Shown here: piece by piece, positions 36,201-43,264 of the stretch
How the letters are laid out: every line of letters begins with the position of its first letter
Numbering within the stretch: the first letter of the stretch is position 1
Source of the DNA: Elgaria multicarinata webbii
Lineage: Eukaryota > Chordata > Lepidosauria > Squamata > Anguidae
DNA: 64,000 bases
Reading direction: 5' to 3'
NCBI RefSeq assembly: GCF_023053635.1
Contig: NC_086172.1
Coordinates: 13,173,501 to 13,237,500 of the forward strand
Position numbers and translations under genes: made by a program
Notes under the pieces: model-generated
Told to the model about the DNA's origin: nothing
Databases searched by the model: none
What the model saw: only the letters and a program-made list of their open reading frames with translations

Positions 36201-37742
36201 CCTTGAAGCCAAGGCATCAGAATCATACTGAAAGATCCTTGCTCTGTGGCTTAGATGAGTGCCTGAAATAAAATGCATATCACCTGCCATCCATGATAAA
36301 AACCATACTTATTTATGAATTGATTAAAGCAGAGGATAATTCAAGTAGAACTGAAAACCTTTGACTCAGGCTTATTGCTGTCCTCCAAAGAACCAAGTTC
36401 TTCAGGGCCTATGGAAAACAATGCATCTGTAATGAAAAGAGAGAAATAGCAAGATTGTTTTTCATATGAACATTTATGCACAATTGAACAAACGATAATG
36501 TTTTGGGGAAAACACACAACACACGTAAATTTTGTTTAAATCAAGAAATGTATATTTCTCTCGCAGACATGAACACACATTTTGGGTACCATATTCTCCC
36601 TGAACTAAATGAGGTAACAGTATTAAGAACTACACGATTGGAACCATAGTGTTAAACAAAAAATGGAAAAAATGCTATTCTAAAATGTCAATAGACATAT
36701 TCGTCAACATCCAGGTATGTAGGGCTTGGCTACATCACTAAGTAGACACAAAAAGAGTGCACAGCACTCAACCACATATAAACCAAACAGACAACAGTTA
36801 TAATGTGTTAACAACGTTTTCGTAAGATTTTTTCACCATATTCACACTTATTTCATAAAGATCACATTCAAATATTTTTAAAACATAATTTCTTCATTAT
36901 ATGGGTGTTTATCCAGCATTTATATATTTTCCAAACAGACAATTATAATGTGTCCATAACTTATTCACACATTTTTTTCAACATAGGTCATGTCTTCACT
37001 ATGCAGATATTTATCCAGAATAAATATGGATTATCTATATAGATATTTATCCAGTGGATATATATTTTAACAGGTTTCATAAATCCTGCTTTTGCATTTG
37101 CTTCGTCAGAAAAAAATGTTCTTTTTGGGCTAAAGCAGTGGATATATAAACAGGGTCATATCCTCCAGATAAAGCAGTCACTTCATCCACCCGTATAAAG
37201 CTATCCAGCACATAAAATATACATGCGCTGGATAAATATCTAAATTTAGATATTTGTTAACTTTTGTTGTATAACCAGGACTCTTTTTGTTTTGTTTTTT
37301 AAGTTAAAGCCTTTGTATCTTTCATTTTGGCAAAGTTACAATCCTTAGACTCCCCGGGTTACAATCCATTCCAAACAGAAAAAGACAATACACAAAACAC
37401 ATTTTTCTTGATTATTTACTGGGTTCAATAACTGGCAATGTAAACTAGATTACAGTGTATGAAATAATACAAAAAATGTGGTATTTAGATCGTTATTTTT
37501 AAATTTTAATTTTAAGATACTATACCTCTAAATTCTGGTGTGAAGAGCAAGGTTTGAAGAAGTGAGTTAAGATAGCAGGTTCCACCCTGGTTTTTTATTC
37601 CACTTAAATTGGTGTTTTCCCTGGGAACTGGGGGCTCAGCATCTTTCAGGCTTGACGTGGGTTTCCCACGTTGATTGTTTGACAAAAAGGAGAAGTCTTC
37701 ATCAAATAAGTCCCCAAACATTGTAAATTCACAACACAGCCC
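5215..37742 (-). CDS. USP40: Ubiquitin-specific protease 40 (partial; coding exons 2-19, 3' part outside window)
   Basis: USP40 is a cysteine deubiquitinase of the USP (C19) family that cleaves ubiquitin from substrates. Eighteen exons joined by GT/AG sites read 2452 nt, 817 codons plus one base, with no stop. The start '[10 protein letters not shown]' at 37721 matches the vertebrate USP40 start. The Cys box '[10 protein letters not shown]' puts the catalytic Cys at residue 49 (37577-37575, exon 2). The His box '[14 protein letters not shown]' puts the catalytic His at about residue 304 (24556-24554, exon 8). Downstream '[17 protein letters not shown]' and the ubiquitin-like repeat region ('[19 protein letters not shown]', '[15 protein letters not shown]', '[13 protein letters not shown]', '[10 protein letters not shown]') follow human USP40 exon by exon. 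Human USP40 has about 1235 residues, so roughly one third is off the left edge. Introns are full of transposons but all exons look intact. The neighbour in the opposite direction is UGT1A, as in mammals. Confidence 0.97.
6301..6358 (-). CDS. USP40: USP40 exon 18
   Basis: 58 nt; '[19 protein letters not shown]', aligned with human 'MVFDIRIKAIKELKLMKEL'. Acceptor 'cttttttag', donor 'gtaaat'. Leaves in phase 1. Confidence 0.93.
7040..7140 (+). mobile_element. retroposon 3' tail
   Basis: 'gtaagccactctgggagcct' followed by 'agtataaaaaaatattctaaataaataca' style A/T tail is a 3' end common to reptile non-LTR retroposons. Just before it, 6984-7032 is a low-complexity run of 'ttttttagac' units. The rest of 6360-7680 (intron 17) shows nothing else but a short GT/GC run at 7308-7330. 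Confidence 0.5.
7687..7813 (-). CDS. USP40: USP40 exon 17
   Basis: 127 nt; '[20 protein letters not shown]' and '[11 protein letters not shown]', aligned with human 'EIDWLHVKNLCQLESEEKQV'. Acceptor 'gtttgcag', donor 'gtaagt'. Phase 2 in, phase 0 out. Confidence 0.94.
7814..9711. other. USP40 intron 16, no recognisable element
   Basis: AT-rich unique-looking sequence. Only a poly-T run near 9538-9550 stands out. The small open frames here have no family resemblance. Confidence 0.5.
9712..10031 (-). CDS. USP40: USP40 exon 16
   Basis: 320 nt; '[20 protein letters not shown]' to '[16 protein letters not shown]', matching human 'GGVHIQTGIDCEPLLLNVLH' and 'LRNGSSILIQDSHD'. Acceptor 'tttccatag', donor 'gtaagt'. 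Leaves in phase 2. Confidence 0.96.
11270..14165 (+). mobile_element. L2-clade LINE, nearly full-length ORF2 remnant
   Basis: Opposite to USP40. The apurinic endonuclease start is seen at 11302-11500 ('[20 protein letters not shown]', '[13 protein letters not shown]'). The reverse transcriptase follows at 12510-12890 ('[20 protein letters not shown]', '[16 protein letters not shown]'), then the 'HQYADDMQI' catalytic motif near 13135-13160. The C-terminal part at 13214-13960 has '[20 protein letters not shown]', '[20 protein letters not shown]' and 'FLFSQAF'. The tail ends in 'ttcggctatggggcggtata' and (ATC)n at 14145-14160. It carries several stops and frame changes, so it is dead. A separate retroposon tail interrupts it at about 11700-11880. 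Confidence 0.85.
11700..11880 (+). mobile_element. short retroposon tail nested in the L2 LINE
   Basis: 'ctgtacaccgctctgagatc', 'agggcgggatataaatgttt' and an (AATA)n tail form a typical LINE/SINE 3' end. It lies between the endonuclease and reverse-transcriptase parts of the surrounding LINE and does not belong to its frame. Confidence 0.55.
14300..14370 (-). CDS. USP40: USP40 exon 15
   Basis: 71 nt; '[20 protein letters not shown]' then 'NGKE'. Acceptor 'ttcttggcag', donor 'gtaaaa'. Phase 1 in, phase 0 out. Confidence 0.95.
15055..15390. mobile_element. inverted-repeat DNA element, unclassified
   Basis: The left end 'aaatctaatggggcacttac' resembles the reverse complement of the right end 'ataaacaccccattggactg'. 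It contains no coding. A related start ('aatccaatgggcactaatgc') occurs at about 31043. Low-certainty nonautonomous DNA transposon. Confidence 0.4.
15400..16505 (+). mobile_element. Penelope-like element fossil (RT end plus GIY-YIG endonuclease)
   Basis: In plus frames the region reads 'YWYIDDIII' (RT catalytic motif), '[20 protein letters not shown]' and 'RKPMKRDT', the palm-thumb pattern of Penelope-like reverse transcriptases. At about 16203-16265 it reads '[20 protein letters not shown]', the GIY-YIG endonuclease that is joined to RT only in this group. The end 'gctttcatgctgaaacattt' is the usual Penelope-like 3' region. It is broken. It lies in USP40 intron 14 on the opposite strand. Confidence 0.75.
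16650..17190 (+). mobile_element. possible solo LTR
   Basis: A TATA-like 'gatatataagggaagg' at about 16778, a Pol II-like leader, 'aataaag' at about 16955 and an end in '...gctctgaca' fit a retroviral-type long terminal repeat without internal parts. I could not find flanking target duplications, so the limits and family are uncertain. From 17190 to 17879 nothing is recognisable. Confidence 0.3.
17880..17964 (-). CDS. USP40: USP40 exon 14
   Basis: 85 nt; '[20 protein letters not shown]' then 'LHIYQVLE'. Acceptor 'tatgaatag', donor 'gtaaag'. Leaves in phase 1. Confidence 0.95.
18528..18699 (-). CDS. USP40: USP40 exon 13
   Basis: 172 nt; '[20 protein letters not shown]' then '[17 protein letters not shown]', a ubiquitin-like fold segment. 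Acceptor 'tttttaaag', donor 'gtattt'. Phase 2 in, phase 0 out. Confidence 0.95.
19095..19722. mobile_element. inverted-repeat DNA element (about 0.6 kb)
   Basis: The left end 'ggcaggattgcaccgctgtt' with 'agcactaacactaat' resembles the reverse complement of the right end ('attagtgctggtgctgtaaa', 'attggatgctgcc'). The open frames inside (19201-19786) overlap on both strands and match nothing, so I treat them as chance. Confidence 0.45.
20096..20177 (-). CDS. USP40: USP40 exon 12
   Basis: 82 nt; '[20 protein letters not shown]', matching human '[20 protein letters not shown]'. Acceptor 'tgaacacag', donor 'gtgagt'. Phase 1 in, phase 2 out. Confidence 0.95.
20595..20904 (-). CDS. USP40: USP40 exon 11
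   Basis: 310 nt; starts '[20 protein letters not shown]', passes a variable linker, then '[20 protein letters not shown]' and '[14 protein letters not shown]'. Acceptor 'gctctttag', donor 'gtacga'. Leaves in phase 1. Confidence 0.96.
20905..22215. other. USP40 intron 10 with short inverted-repeat motifs
   Basis: About 21120-21540 holds repeated pairs such as 'aaccatggtt', 'aatatcctggct' and 'taaccataattaa', suggesting a worn DNA element of the kind seen at 49.2-49.9 kb. No ends could be fixed. The rest is unremarkable. Confidence 0.35.
22216..22323 (-). CDS. USP40: USP40 exon 10
   Basis: 108 nt, 36 codons; '[20 protein letters not shown]' then 'KQYGPIRK'. Acceptor 'gatcttgtag', donor 'gtatta'. 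Phase 0. Confidence 0.96.
22383..23120 (+). mobile_element. LINE 3' fragment (L2-type), (ATT)n tail
   Basis: Reads '[20 protein letters not shown]', '[20 protein letters not shown]' and '[19 protein letters not shown]' in plus frames, the C-terminal RT region, then '3' UTR with 'actgccttgatccagaggta' and an (ATT)n tail (23072-23120). It is a different subfamily from the 'ccgcccaatagccgaagc' type. A reverse-oriented copy of the same subfamily lies at 24925-25454. Confidence 0.8.
23524..23625 (-). CDS. USP40: USP40 exon 9
   Basis: 102 nt, 34 codons; acidic insert '[20 protein letters not shown]' ending '[11 protein letters not shown]', weakly conserved against human. Acceptor 'ttcttgaag', donor 'gtagag'. 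Confidence 0.92.
23689..23821. mobile_element. hAT nonautonomous element (133 bp)
   Basis: Ends 'CAGGGATGGGCAA' and 'TTGCCTACCCCTG' are near-perfect inverted repeats. The flanking 8-mers 'tgctaaac' and 'tgctacag' match at 6 of 8, a worn 8-bp target duplication as expected for hAT. Confidence 0.75.
23918..24002. mobile_element. short inverted-repeat element
   Basis: Starts 'ggcagcctcccccaa' and ends 'ttgggaaaggctgcc'. The interior 'ttggagtccaaaa' is typical of abundant reptile hAT-type miniature elements. Target duplication not readable. Confidence 0.6.
24503..24631 (-). CDS. USP40: USP40 exon 8, His box
   Basis: 129 nt, 43 codons; '[20 protein letters not shown]' and '[18 protein letters not shown]', the catalytic histidine box. 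Acceptor 'ctttttag', donor 'gtaagt'. The intron upstream (24632-30652) is the largest transposon sink in the gene. Confidence 0.96.
24925..25454 (-). mobile_element. LINE 3' fragment (L2-type), reverse copy
   Basis: Begins with the (ATT)n tail (24930-24966) and then the reverse complement of the 22383-23120 subfamily ('cttacccacctctccatttt', 'caggccattccacagtctgg', 'tgaccccta' region). It stops abruptly where CR1 begins at 25455. Confidence 0.8.
25455..25925 (-). mobile_element. CR1 LINE 3' end
   Basis: Plus-strand start 'catagaatcatagaatagca' and 'gttggaagggacctacaagg' are the reverse of the CR1 3' end. The minus frame 25885-25538 reads '[20 protein letters not shown]', '[20 protein letters not shown]' and '[20 protein letters not shown]', the CR1 RT C-terminus, still open for 115 codons. 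Confidence 0.93.
25926..26600 (+). mobile_element. LINE 3' fragment split by a SINE
   Basis: Worn L2-type 3' region ('tttgtggaactccctcccat', 'cagtttttaaacaggcctta') that is cut at 26090/26398 by the SINE and resumes as 'atttcaggttgcgttaaaag'. The SINE is therefore the younger insertion. Confidence 0.6.
26091..26397 (+). mobile_element. Sauria-type tRNA-derived SINE
   Basis: 307 bp. The tRNA-like head has an A box in 'tggcgcagagcggtaa' and a B box in 'gagtttgatcccagg'. The middle has 'tcctcccgaggtcagtaaaa' and the tail 'aatgactcagtgcttgcacc' / 'aggttcctttcctttcc' matches BovB-LINE 3' ends that mobilise Sauria SINEs. Perfect 13-bp target duplication 'taaagaactactt' at 26078-26090 and 26398-26410 shows a recent, complete insertion. 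Confidence 0.92.
26810..26935 (-). mobile_element. short LINE tail
   Basis: 'attttatttattaaattata' with 'tcccaccttcccgcttatcc' is a reversed retroposon tail. It is diverged. From 26935 to 27430 no element is clear. Confidence 0.4.
27430..30240 (+). mobile_element. L2-clade LINE remnant, split by an insertion
   Basis: Plus frames read '[20 protein letters not shown]', '[20 protein letters not shown]' with '[20 protein letters not shown]', '[20 protein letters not shown]', '[13 protein letters not shown]', '[20 protein letters not shown]' and '[15 protein letters not shown]', the RT core in order. Several stops and frame changes make it dead. About 29355-29995 is foreign. The end resumes at 29996 ('gcccgatcattgaggtcata', 'ggaattctctgcctctggag'). 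Confidence 0.83.
29355..29995 (-). mobile_element. 640-bp insertion in the LINE, family unresolved
   Basis: The LINE reading is interrupted between 'ctgtttcctg' (29358) and 'ctgcccgatc' (29994); 'cctg' occurs on both sides and may be a short target duplication. The insert has a 'tatttaaat' box (29701-29709). This would fit a solo LTR, but I cannot confirm its ends. Confidence 0.35.
30260..30297. repeat. (TA)n microsatellite
   Basis: Run of alternating TA just after the LINE end. Confidence 0.95.
30653..30796 (-). CDS. USP40: USP40 exon 7
   Basis: 144 nt, 48 codons; '[20 protein letters not shown]' then '[19 protein letters not shown]'. Acceptor 'attttacag', donor 'gttgaa'. Confidence 0.96.
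31511..31657 (-). CDS. USP40: USP40 exon 6
   Basis: 147 nt, 49 codons; '[20 protein letters not shown]' then '[15 protein letters not shown]', the second CxxC of the fingers. Acceptor 'ctttgtag', donor 'gtacta'. Confidence 0.96.
31658..33543. other. USP40 intron 5, no recognisable element
   Basis: Unique-looking AT-rich sequence with a CT-rich patch at 32330-32490. I see no repeat ends, exons or RNA genes. Confidence 0.5.
33544..33708 (-). CDS. USP40: USP40 exon 5
   Basis: 165 nt, 55 codons; begins '[20 protein letters not shown]' and ends '[12 protein letters not shown]'. The CxxC is part of the USP fingers. Acceptor 'atctttcag', donor 'gtaaat'. Confidence 0.96.
34514..34627 (-). CDS. USP40: USP40 exon 4
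   Basis: 114 nt, 38 codons; reads '[20 protein letters not shown]' then '[14 protein letters not shown]'. Acceptor 'tttgtttag', donor 'gtacaa'. Phase 0 at both ends. Confidence 0.96.
34628..36358. other. USP40 intron 3, no recognisable element
   Basis: A 127-codon frame at 35781-36164 (plus) has no known motif and biased hydrophobic T-rich composition, so I take it as chance. Nothing else is supported. Confidence 0.45.
36359..36426 (-). CDS. USP40: USP40 exon 3
   Basis: 68 nt; reads '[20 protein letters not shown]', matching human 'ALFSLGPEELGLFEDKDKP'. Acceptor 'cattacag', donor 'gttttc' (weak beyond GT). Enters in phase 1 and leaves in phase 0. Confidence 0.93.
36700..37270 (-). mobile_element. 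AT-rich diverged repeats, possibly a Penelope-like 3' region
   Basis: 'ccaaacagacaa' with 'ttataatgtgt' occurs at 36784 and 36935, and 'tttatccag' recurs at about 36908, 37010 and 37046, with its reverse 'ctggataaatat' at about 37229. The reverse strand has 'ttctgacgaagcaaatgc', like the 3' part of Penelope-like elements. Classification is weak. Confidence 0.3.
37526..37742 (-). CDS. USP40: USP40 exon 2, first coding exon
   Basis: Acceptor 'tctttaaag' before 37742, ATG at 37721-37719, donor 'gtatag' after 37526. Codes residues 1-65 plus one base, including the Cys box with catalytic Cys49. An in-frame upstream ATG at 37799 lies in the intron and is not used if the acceptor call is right. Confidence 0.95.
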
Positions 37743-38008
37743 TTTAAAGAAAAGAAATGTTTTCAAAAAACCTTTTACCACAATGTCTTGCATTTTCATA
37801 AATTATATTATCTTGGTGGTATCTAAAAAATAAAACCACAAGAGAGACACTTATGCAATATATGCCGATTGAAAGCAGTCAATTATAAAATTAGATATCT
37901 AGAAATGAATATAGCTCTAAGAAATTGGGACACAGAATCTTCCAGCAACATAGAGGGGGAGGGGAGAAACTTAGGGGGAGACGAGAAAGGGAGGGGGGAA
38001 ATGGTAAT

Positions 38009-38778
38009 TAGGGATGTGCTCCGCTTCTAATCGGACCGGCAAATTAGAAGCGGAGCAGGGTGCTTCGCCTCCCCTTAAGGCGGAGGCGAAGAGGATTGGG
38101 GGGCCGGCGGAGCGTGGCAAAGAGGATCGAGGTGAAGGCGGATCCTTCGCCTCGATCCGGAGCTCCGCCGGAAAGGTAAGTGGGGTTTACCGGGCCCTGC
38201 CGCTGTCACTGTCGCCCATGCGACGACAGCGGCAGGGCCCGGTAAACCCCGCCTCCTCTCCCTTACCTGCCTCCATCCGCGGTCCCTCGGCTTCTTCAAT
38301 TGAGCCCGCGGTTCAACCATGAAGTCTAGGCCGCACTTGCGGCCCAGACTTCCTGGCTGAACCGCGGGCTCAATTGAAGAAGCCAACGGACTGCGGACGG
38401 AGGCAGGTAAGGCCCCCCTCCCCCTTGGTCCCTTACTGGGCTCTGCCGCCGTCGCCGCACGGGCGGTGACGGCGTCAGGGCCCAGTAACCCCCCCCCGCC
38501 CTCCTCTCCCCTACCTGCCTCCGTCCGCGGTCCGTCAGCTTCTTCAATTGAGCCCGCGGTTCAACCAGGAAGTCTGGGCCGCACGGGCGGCGACGGAGGC
38601 AGGGCCCGGTACCCCCCCGCCCTTCTCTCCCGGCCTTACCTGGCACCACTCCCCTCCACTGCGGAGTTCCGATTCGGAGCCGGAGCTCCGCGGTGAAGAG
38701 GAGTGGAGTATGGGCGGGGCGGAGCGAAATTTTCGGATCGGCCCGCGGGGCAGAGCGGGGGGTCCGTGCACACCCCTA
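38009..38778. mobile_element. hAT nonautonomous element, very GC-rich, with internal palindromes
   Basis: 770 bp; ends 'TAGGGATGTGC' and 'GCACACCCCTA', with a perfect 8-bp target duplication 'atggtaat' (38001-38008 and 38779-38786), diagnostic of hAT. The interior holds large hairpins, for example 'gggccctgccgctgtc' near 38191 with its complement near 38225. A second palindrome pairs 'gcttcttcaattgagcccgc' (38289) with its complement (about 38360-38385). It sits about 270 bp upstream of USP40 exon 2 in intron 1. The CpG content is carried by the element, so it should not be read as the gene's CpG island. Its end sequences match the element at 57049-58598. Confidence 0.93.
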
Positions 38779-38867
38779 ATGGTAATAATTAGTTTGGGAT
38801 ATTAAAAAAAAAGAAAGAGAAAAAATAAAGAGATACAGCAACACCTAGTGGTTGGTATAATTATAAC

Positions 38868-39712
38868 AGTTTATTTATTTATTACATTTTAATACCGCCC
38901 AATTGCCGAAGCTCTCTGGGCGGTTCACAAAAATTAAAAACCATAATAAAACAACCAACAGATTAAAAACACAAATACAAAATACAGTATAAAAAGCACA
39001 ACCAGGATAAAACCACACAACAAAAATTGATATAAGATTCAAATACAGAGTTAGAACAGTAAAATTTAAATTTAAGTTAAAATTAAGTGTTAAAATACTG
39101 AGAGAATAAAAAGGTCTTCAGCTGGCAACGAAAGGAGTACAGTATAGGCACCAGGCCGACCTCATTCCACAGCCAGGGTGCCACAGCGGAGAAAGCCCTC
39201 CTAGCAGCCACCTGCCTCACTTCCTTTGGCAGGCGCTCACGGAGAAGGACCCCTGTGGATGATCTTAAGGTCCGCGCAGGCACATATGGGAGGAGGCGTT
39301 CCTTCAAATAACCTGGCCCCAAACCGCTTAGGGCTTTGAATGTCAATACCAGCACTTTGAATCGGGCCCGGACCTGGACTGGCAGCCAATGAAGTTGTAG
39401 AAGGACTGGCGTGATATCTCGCCGGCCAGTGCGTTAGTAAACGTGCTGCCCTGTTTTGTACCAGTTGAAGTTTCTGGACTGCTTTCAAAGGTAGCCCCAC
39501 GTATAATGCATTGCAGTAATCCAAAGAAGAGGTTATCAGAGCATGGATAACTGTAGCTAGGCTCTCTCTCTCCAGATAAGGACATAAATGGTATATCAGC
39601 CTGAGCTGATAAAAGGTGCTCTTTGCCACTGAGTTCACCTGTGTCTCAAGTGACAGTTCTGGATCCAACAGCACCCCCAAACTACAGACCCAATCCTTTA
39701 GGGGGAGTGCAG
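38868..39712 (-). mobile_element. L2-clade LINE 3' end
   Basis: Reverse copy. Tail 'taccgcccaattgccgaagc' with 'tctgggcggttcac', then the C-terminal RT frames 'GVLLDPELSLETQVNSVAKS', '[20 protein letters not shown]' and 'NGLGPGYL'-like region. Same subfamily as 62866-64000 but more worn. Confidence 0.9.
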
Positions 39713-40560
39713 ATCTCTTGTCTTGGTTGGTAACTTTTCCTATTTCTTGAAAATCTTATCTCCAAACTGCCTAACTTTTCTACATTCCCCTCGCATATGA
39801 ATTTGGGTTCCATTATTTTCACATCCTCTCCAAAACAAAGGCGACTGATTCCTATAGATTTTTCTCAGCCTCACAGGTGTCAGATATCACTTTAAGACTA
39901 ATTTTAACACACCTTTTATTCTTGTGGATATTGTTTGAAAGGGGAATCTCTCTCTCAAAAAAAATTCCCATTCTCCATTCACAATCTTCTCTTCAATGTC
40001 TTTTCCCCATCTCTGTTTTATTGTTCCATACCCCCTAATCTCCTGCTTTATTAAGATTCTGCATGTTTGTGTTATTATGTAATTGTCTCCTACTTTGTAA
40101 TTGTCTATAAATTTTGTGTCATTATGTAATTGTCTCCTACTCTGTAATTGTCTATATTTTCCCCCGTTCTGTTAAGTCTCTTGTGCTTTGCCTTATTATT
40201 TTTCTGATTCTTGTAACTCTACTAATTTGCATCCCTGCAATCCATGAGTTTCCTGTATTTTGTGTACGGTTCCTCCATATTTCCTGTTATGGGATGTTGC
40301 TGTTCATAAAAAAATTCACATTTGTGTCAGTCCTATTTCTTTCAACTTATTTTCAGCTATAGCTTTCCCTTTTATAACAAAGTCTGGATGTGCCCAAATT
40401 GGTGTTAATGGTGAGATCCCTGAAATGTCATACTTTCAATACTCCTTTTATTGTACTTCCTTTGTTTCTCATTTGTTGTTTTATATATTTTCTACTATAA
40501 AACATATTCTTTTAGATACTTTATACTGTTAGTTTTACCCTACCCTGTGCCTGTTTACCC
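39713..40560 (-). mobile_element. L1-like LINE fragment, reverse arm
   Basis: Its reverse complement shares long stretches with 40840-41300: 'gagattcccctttcaaacaa', 'aaataatggaacccaaattc' and 'gaaacaaaggaagtac'. This is the 3' region of an L1-type ORF2. It begins where the neighbouring L2 fragment is cut off. Confidence 0.6.
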
Positions 40561-40599
40561 TACCCAGTGCCTGTTTGCATTCCCTTCCCCTCCTTATTG

Positions 40600-40725
40600 C
40601 TTTACTATGATTTTAGTAGAATGTAAGCCTATGCGGCAGAGTCTTGCTATTTACTGTTTTATGCTGTACAGCACCATGTACATTGATGGTGCTATATAAA
40701 TAAATAAATAATAATAATAATAATG
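40600..40725 (+). mobile_element. retroposon 3' tail
   Basis: 'tgtaagcctatgcggcagag', 'tgtacagcaccatgtacatt' and 'ggtgctatataaataaataa' followed by (AAT)n form a 3' end common to reptile retroposons. It lies between the two L1-like arms. Confidence 0.6.
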
Positions 40726-40739
40726 GAGTGAACCACATC

Positions 40740-41620
40740 TAAAAACATATTACGATACATATCAATTAAGACATCTATTAACAATAATAAAGAGGAGATT
40801 ACAAAATGGGTAGAAATAGAAAGGTAACCGATGGAATTAAAGGAAGAAGAAATACAGAATATGTTTTATAGTAGAAAACATATAAAACGATAAATGAGAA
40901 ACAAAGGAAGTACGATAAAAGGAGTATTGAAAGTATGGCATTTCAGAAAAGAGAATAAGGGTGTAATAACACAAATATACATAAAACAAATATAAGACAT
41001 TGAAGAAAAGATTGAGGATGGAGACTGGGAATTTTTTTTTGAGAGAGAGATTCCCCTTTCAAACAATATCCACAAAAATAAAAGAAGGTGCATTAAAATT
41101 AGTCCTGAAGTTTCACAGGTATCTGACACCTGTAAGGCTGGCAAAAATCAATAGGAATCTGTCACCTTTGTGTTGGAGAGGAATGAAAATAATGGAACCC
41201 AAATTCATATGTGGTGGGAATGTAGAAAGGTTAAGAAGTTTTGTAGAATGTAGAAAGGTTAAGATTTTCAAGAAATAGGAAAAATTACTGACCAAGAGAT
41301 TTGTAAAACACCAGTTAGCTTTATTGAATATGTATGTTAAAGAAAATAGAAAAATAAAAGAAAAAGTATTAATTGGATTCTTGTTGACCGCCACAAGGCA
41401 ATTAATAGCAAGTAATACTACCCTGGAATAGAAAAGAAAATGAAAGACATAAGAAGAAAAACTCTGAAATAGACCAAGCATTGGGAGGGAACGGGTAAGG
41501 ATTTTGAATTACTATTAATGTGTTTCATTTTTGTTTTTTCTCACTATATCTTACTTTGAAAACTCAAAAAGAAAAAGAAAGGAAAGGGAAAAAAAAGAAA
41601 TGAATATATTTCTTTGTTAA
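40740..41620 (+). mobile_element. L1-like LINE 3' fragment, forward arm
   Basis: Plus frames include 'LSPLCWRGMKIMEPKFICGG', 'RKVKIFKK' and 'KVLIGFLLTATRQLIASNTT', which fit the C-terminal zinc-knuckle-like and helical region of L1 ORF2. It ends in an A-rich tail (about 41565-41605). Broken. From 41620 to 42327 nothing is recognised. Confidence 0.6.
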
Positions 41621-42327
41621 TCAGCTTGTTAATGAGTGATGGACATTACTGCCATTAACACTGGGTGGAAGACATCAATCGCCTATAATAAATTTCAAAG
41701 AGACTGTCCTTTTGCTGTTTCATACACATAAGAAAAAAAATCTTCCAAAAACTTCAATTAAGCTTACACATAGTTCTCTAAGATAAATATTAGCAACAAA
41801 AGTAGTCAGTTAACAGACCATTTAAGAAAGGTGACTTGGCTACACCACATTTTAACGGCATAGGAATACTATAAATCAGAGCAAGTTTGGGCATAAAAAA
41901 AAAGTTATCATATATGGCATGTATACCCTTTCAGAAATGTATTTCCAATTACAAATTTGGTAAACTTCATTTAGCAATGTATGGTCCCACAAAATAGGGC
42001 AATTCTATGCAATGAGCCTCTTACATGATGGTTATCATTATACAGACCTCATCATGTGGAAGCAAATGGATTGATGACTATAGACGTCTATTTTAACAAG
42101 TGGTAACTTACAAAAGTGTACATTTAACTACTTGTTAAATTAATTTTACAGGCCCCTTCTTTAATAGATTAAGTGCAAATGCAGGGCAACTCCCTTATTT
42201 ATCTGCTTATTGATGTGACATTACATATACACTTACTACAAGGTAATTAGCTACCGGGAAGTAGCTAATTTAGCAGGAAGGCAATTAGCACACCAGGGAA
42301 AGAATGAGACCAATGACCAAGATACTG

Positions 42328-42800
42328 GGCCGGTTCACATGGGCCTTAGCTAGACCTAAGGTTTATCCCGGGATCGTCCCGGGGTCATCTCTGTTCATGA
42401 AAATGACACACAGGATATCCTGGGAGCAGGCAGGGCCAACCCCGGGATAAACCTTAGGTTTAACTAAGGCCATGATTTGACAGCTCATTAATTAAACAAC
42501 TCATGGGCAGTTAGTTGTACATGGGAGAATGGATGTGGCAGCTTGCCTGCCAGTTCCATATTTGCTGAGCAACCCACAATTGAATCCTTTGTAGGCTGTT
42601 TAGCATGTTGTCTGAACTCAGGGCACTGGATTGTTTAGGGTCTAAACAACCAAGCGGGTAAGCCAATAACAAGCCAACACTCCAGGTTTGGATGACACAC
42701 TAAGCAAGATACAAAGGAGTCAATCATGGATTGTTATGCAAAAACAGAAGTGGTGGGCACGCCTGACTACCCATGGGCTGTTGTGCTATATGAACCAGGT
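42328..42800. mobile_element. inverted-repeat element hosting a nested one
   Basis: The left end 'gccggttcacat' joined across the nested element to 'gatttgacagctcatt' resembles the reverse complement of the right end ('gcccatgg' ... 'gctgttgtgctatatgaacc'). Interior pairs such as 'aactcatgggcagttag' support a hairpin-rich nonautonomous element. Confidence 0.4.
42342..42471. mobile_element. short DNA element, GGCCTTAGCTAG family, copy 1
   Basis: 130 bp. Ends 'GGCCTTAGCTAGACCTAAGG' and 'CCTTAGGTTTAACTAAGGCC' are inverted repeats, and the whole is nearly palindromic ('tcccgggatcgtcccggg'). Flanked by the 3-bp duplication ATG (42339-42341, 42472-42474). A 3-bp duplication suggests the PIF/Harbinger group. 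It is nested in the element at 42328-42800. Other copies: 48089-48229 and 61631-62134. Confidence 0.8.
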
Positions 42801-43264
42801 CAACGAATGGGACACTGGTTTAAAGGAAAAATCGTAAGCTGATGCAAGGTGTGGGAACTAGAAGCAGAAGCAAAGCATTTGTCCATATAAACATTCTGTG
42901 TTCCCTCATCACATATAAGCAGACTTATTGCATGAGGCACAAGTATTTTTGCGTCAAATTAACAACAACAAAAAGTGCTGGAAAGGGGGGGGGGAAGGAG
43001 TGCTAAAAAGAAATCTAAAATGCCAACCATTTTAAGACAGAGAAAACATATTCTGCCTGTGACTGAACTACTTGGCCAATACCTTCTGGGCTGTATCATT
43101 TTAGACTTTAGTTGGGGGGGGGGTTTCTCATGATGGAGTGTGACCCAATACACACACAAATTCTCCACATAGAAAACTAGATGTCAGGGGAAAGGCGTTG
43201 GTAGAATTGTTCATGTGCCAGTTTTGTGAACCCTGCTTCCAGCCTACAGAATGTTTCTCTAGAA

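Noticed and set aside
38014-38805. Several 75-107-codon frames on both strands in GC-rich DNA
   Set aside because: They lie in a hAT element with palindromes; GC-rich DNA has few stops. Not genes.
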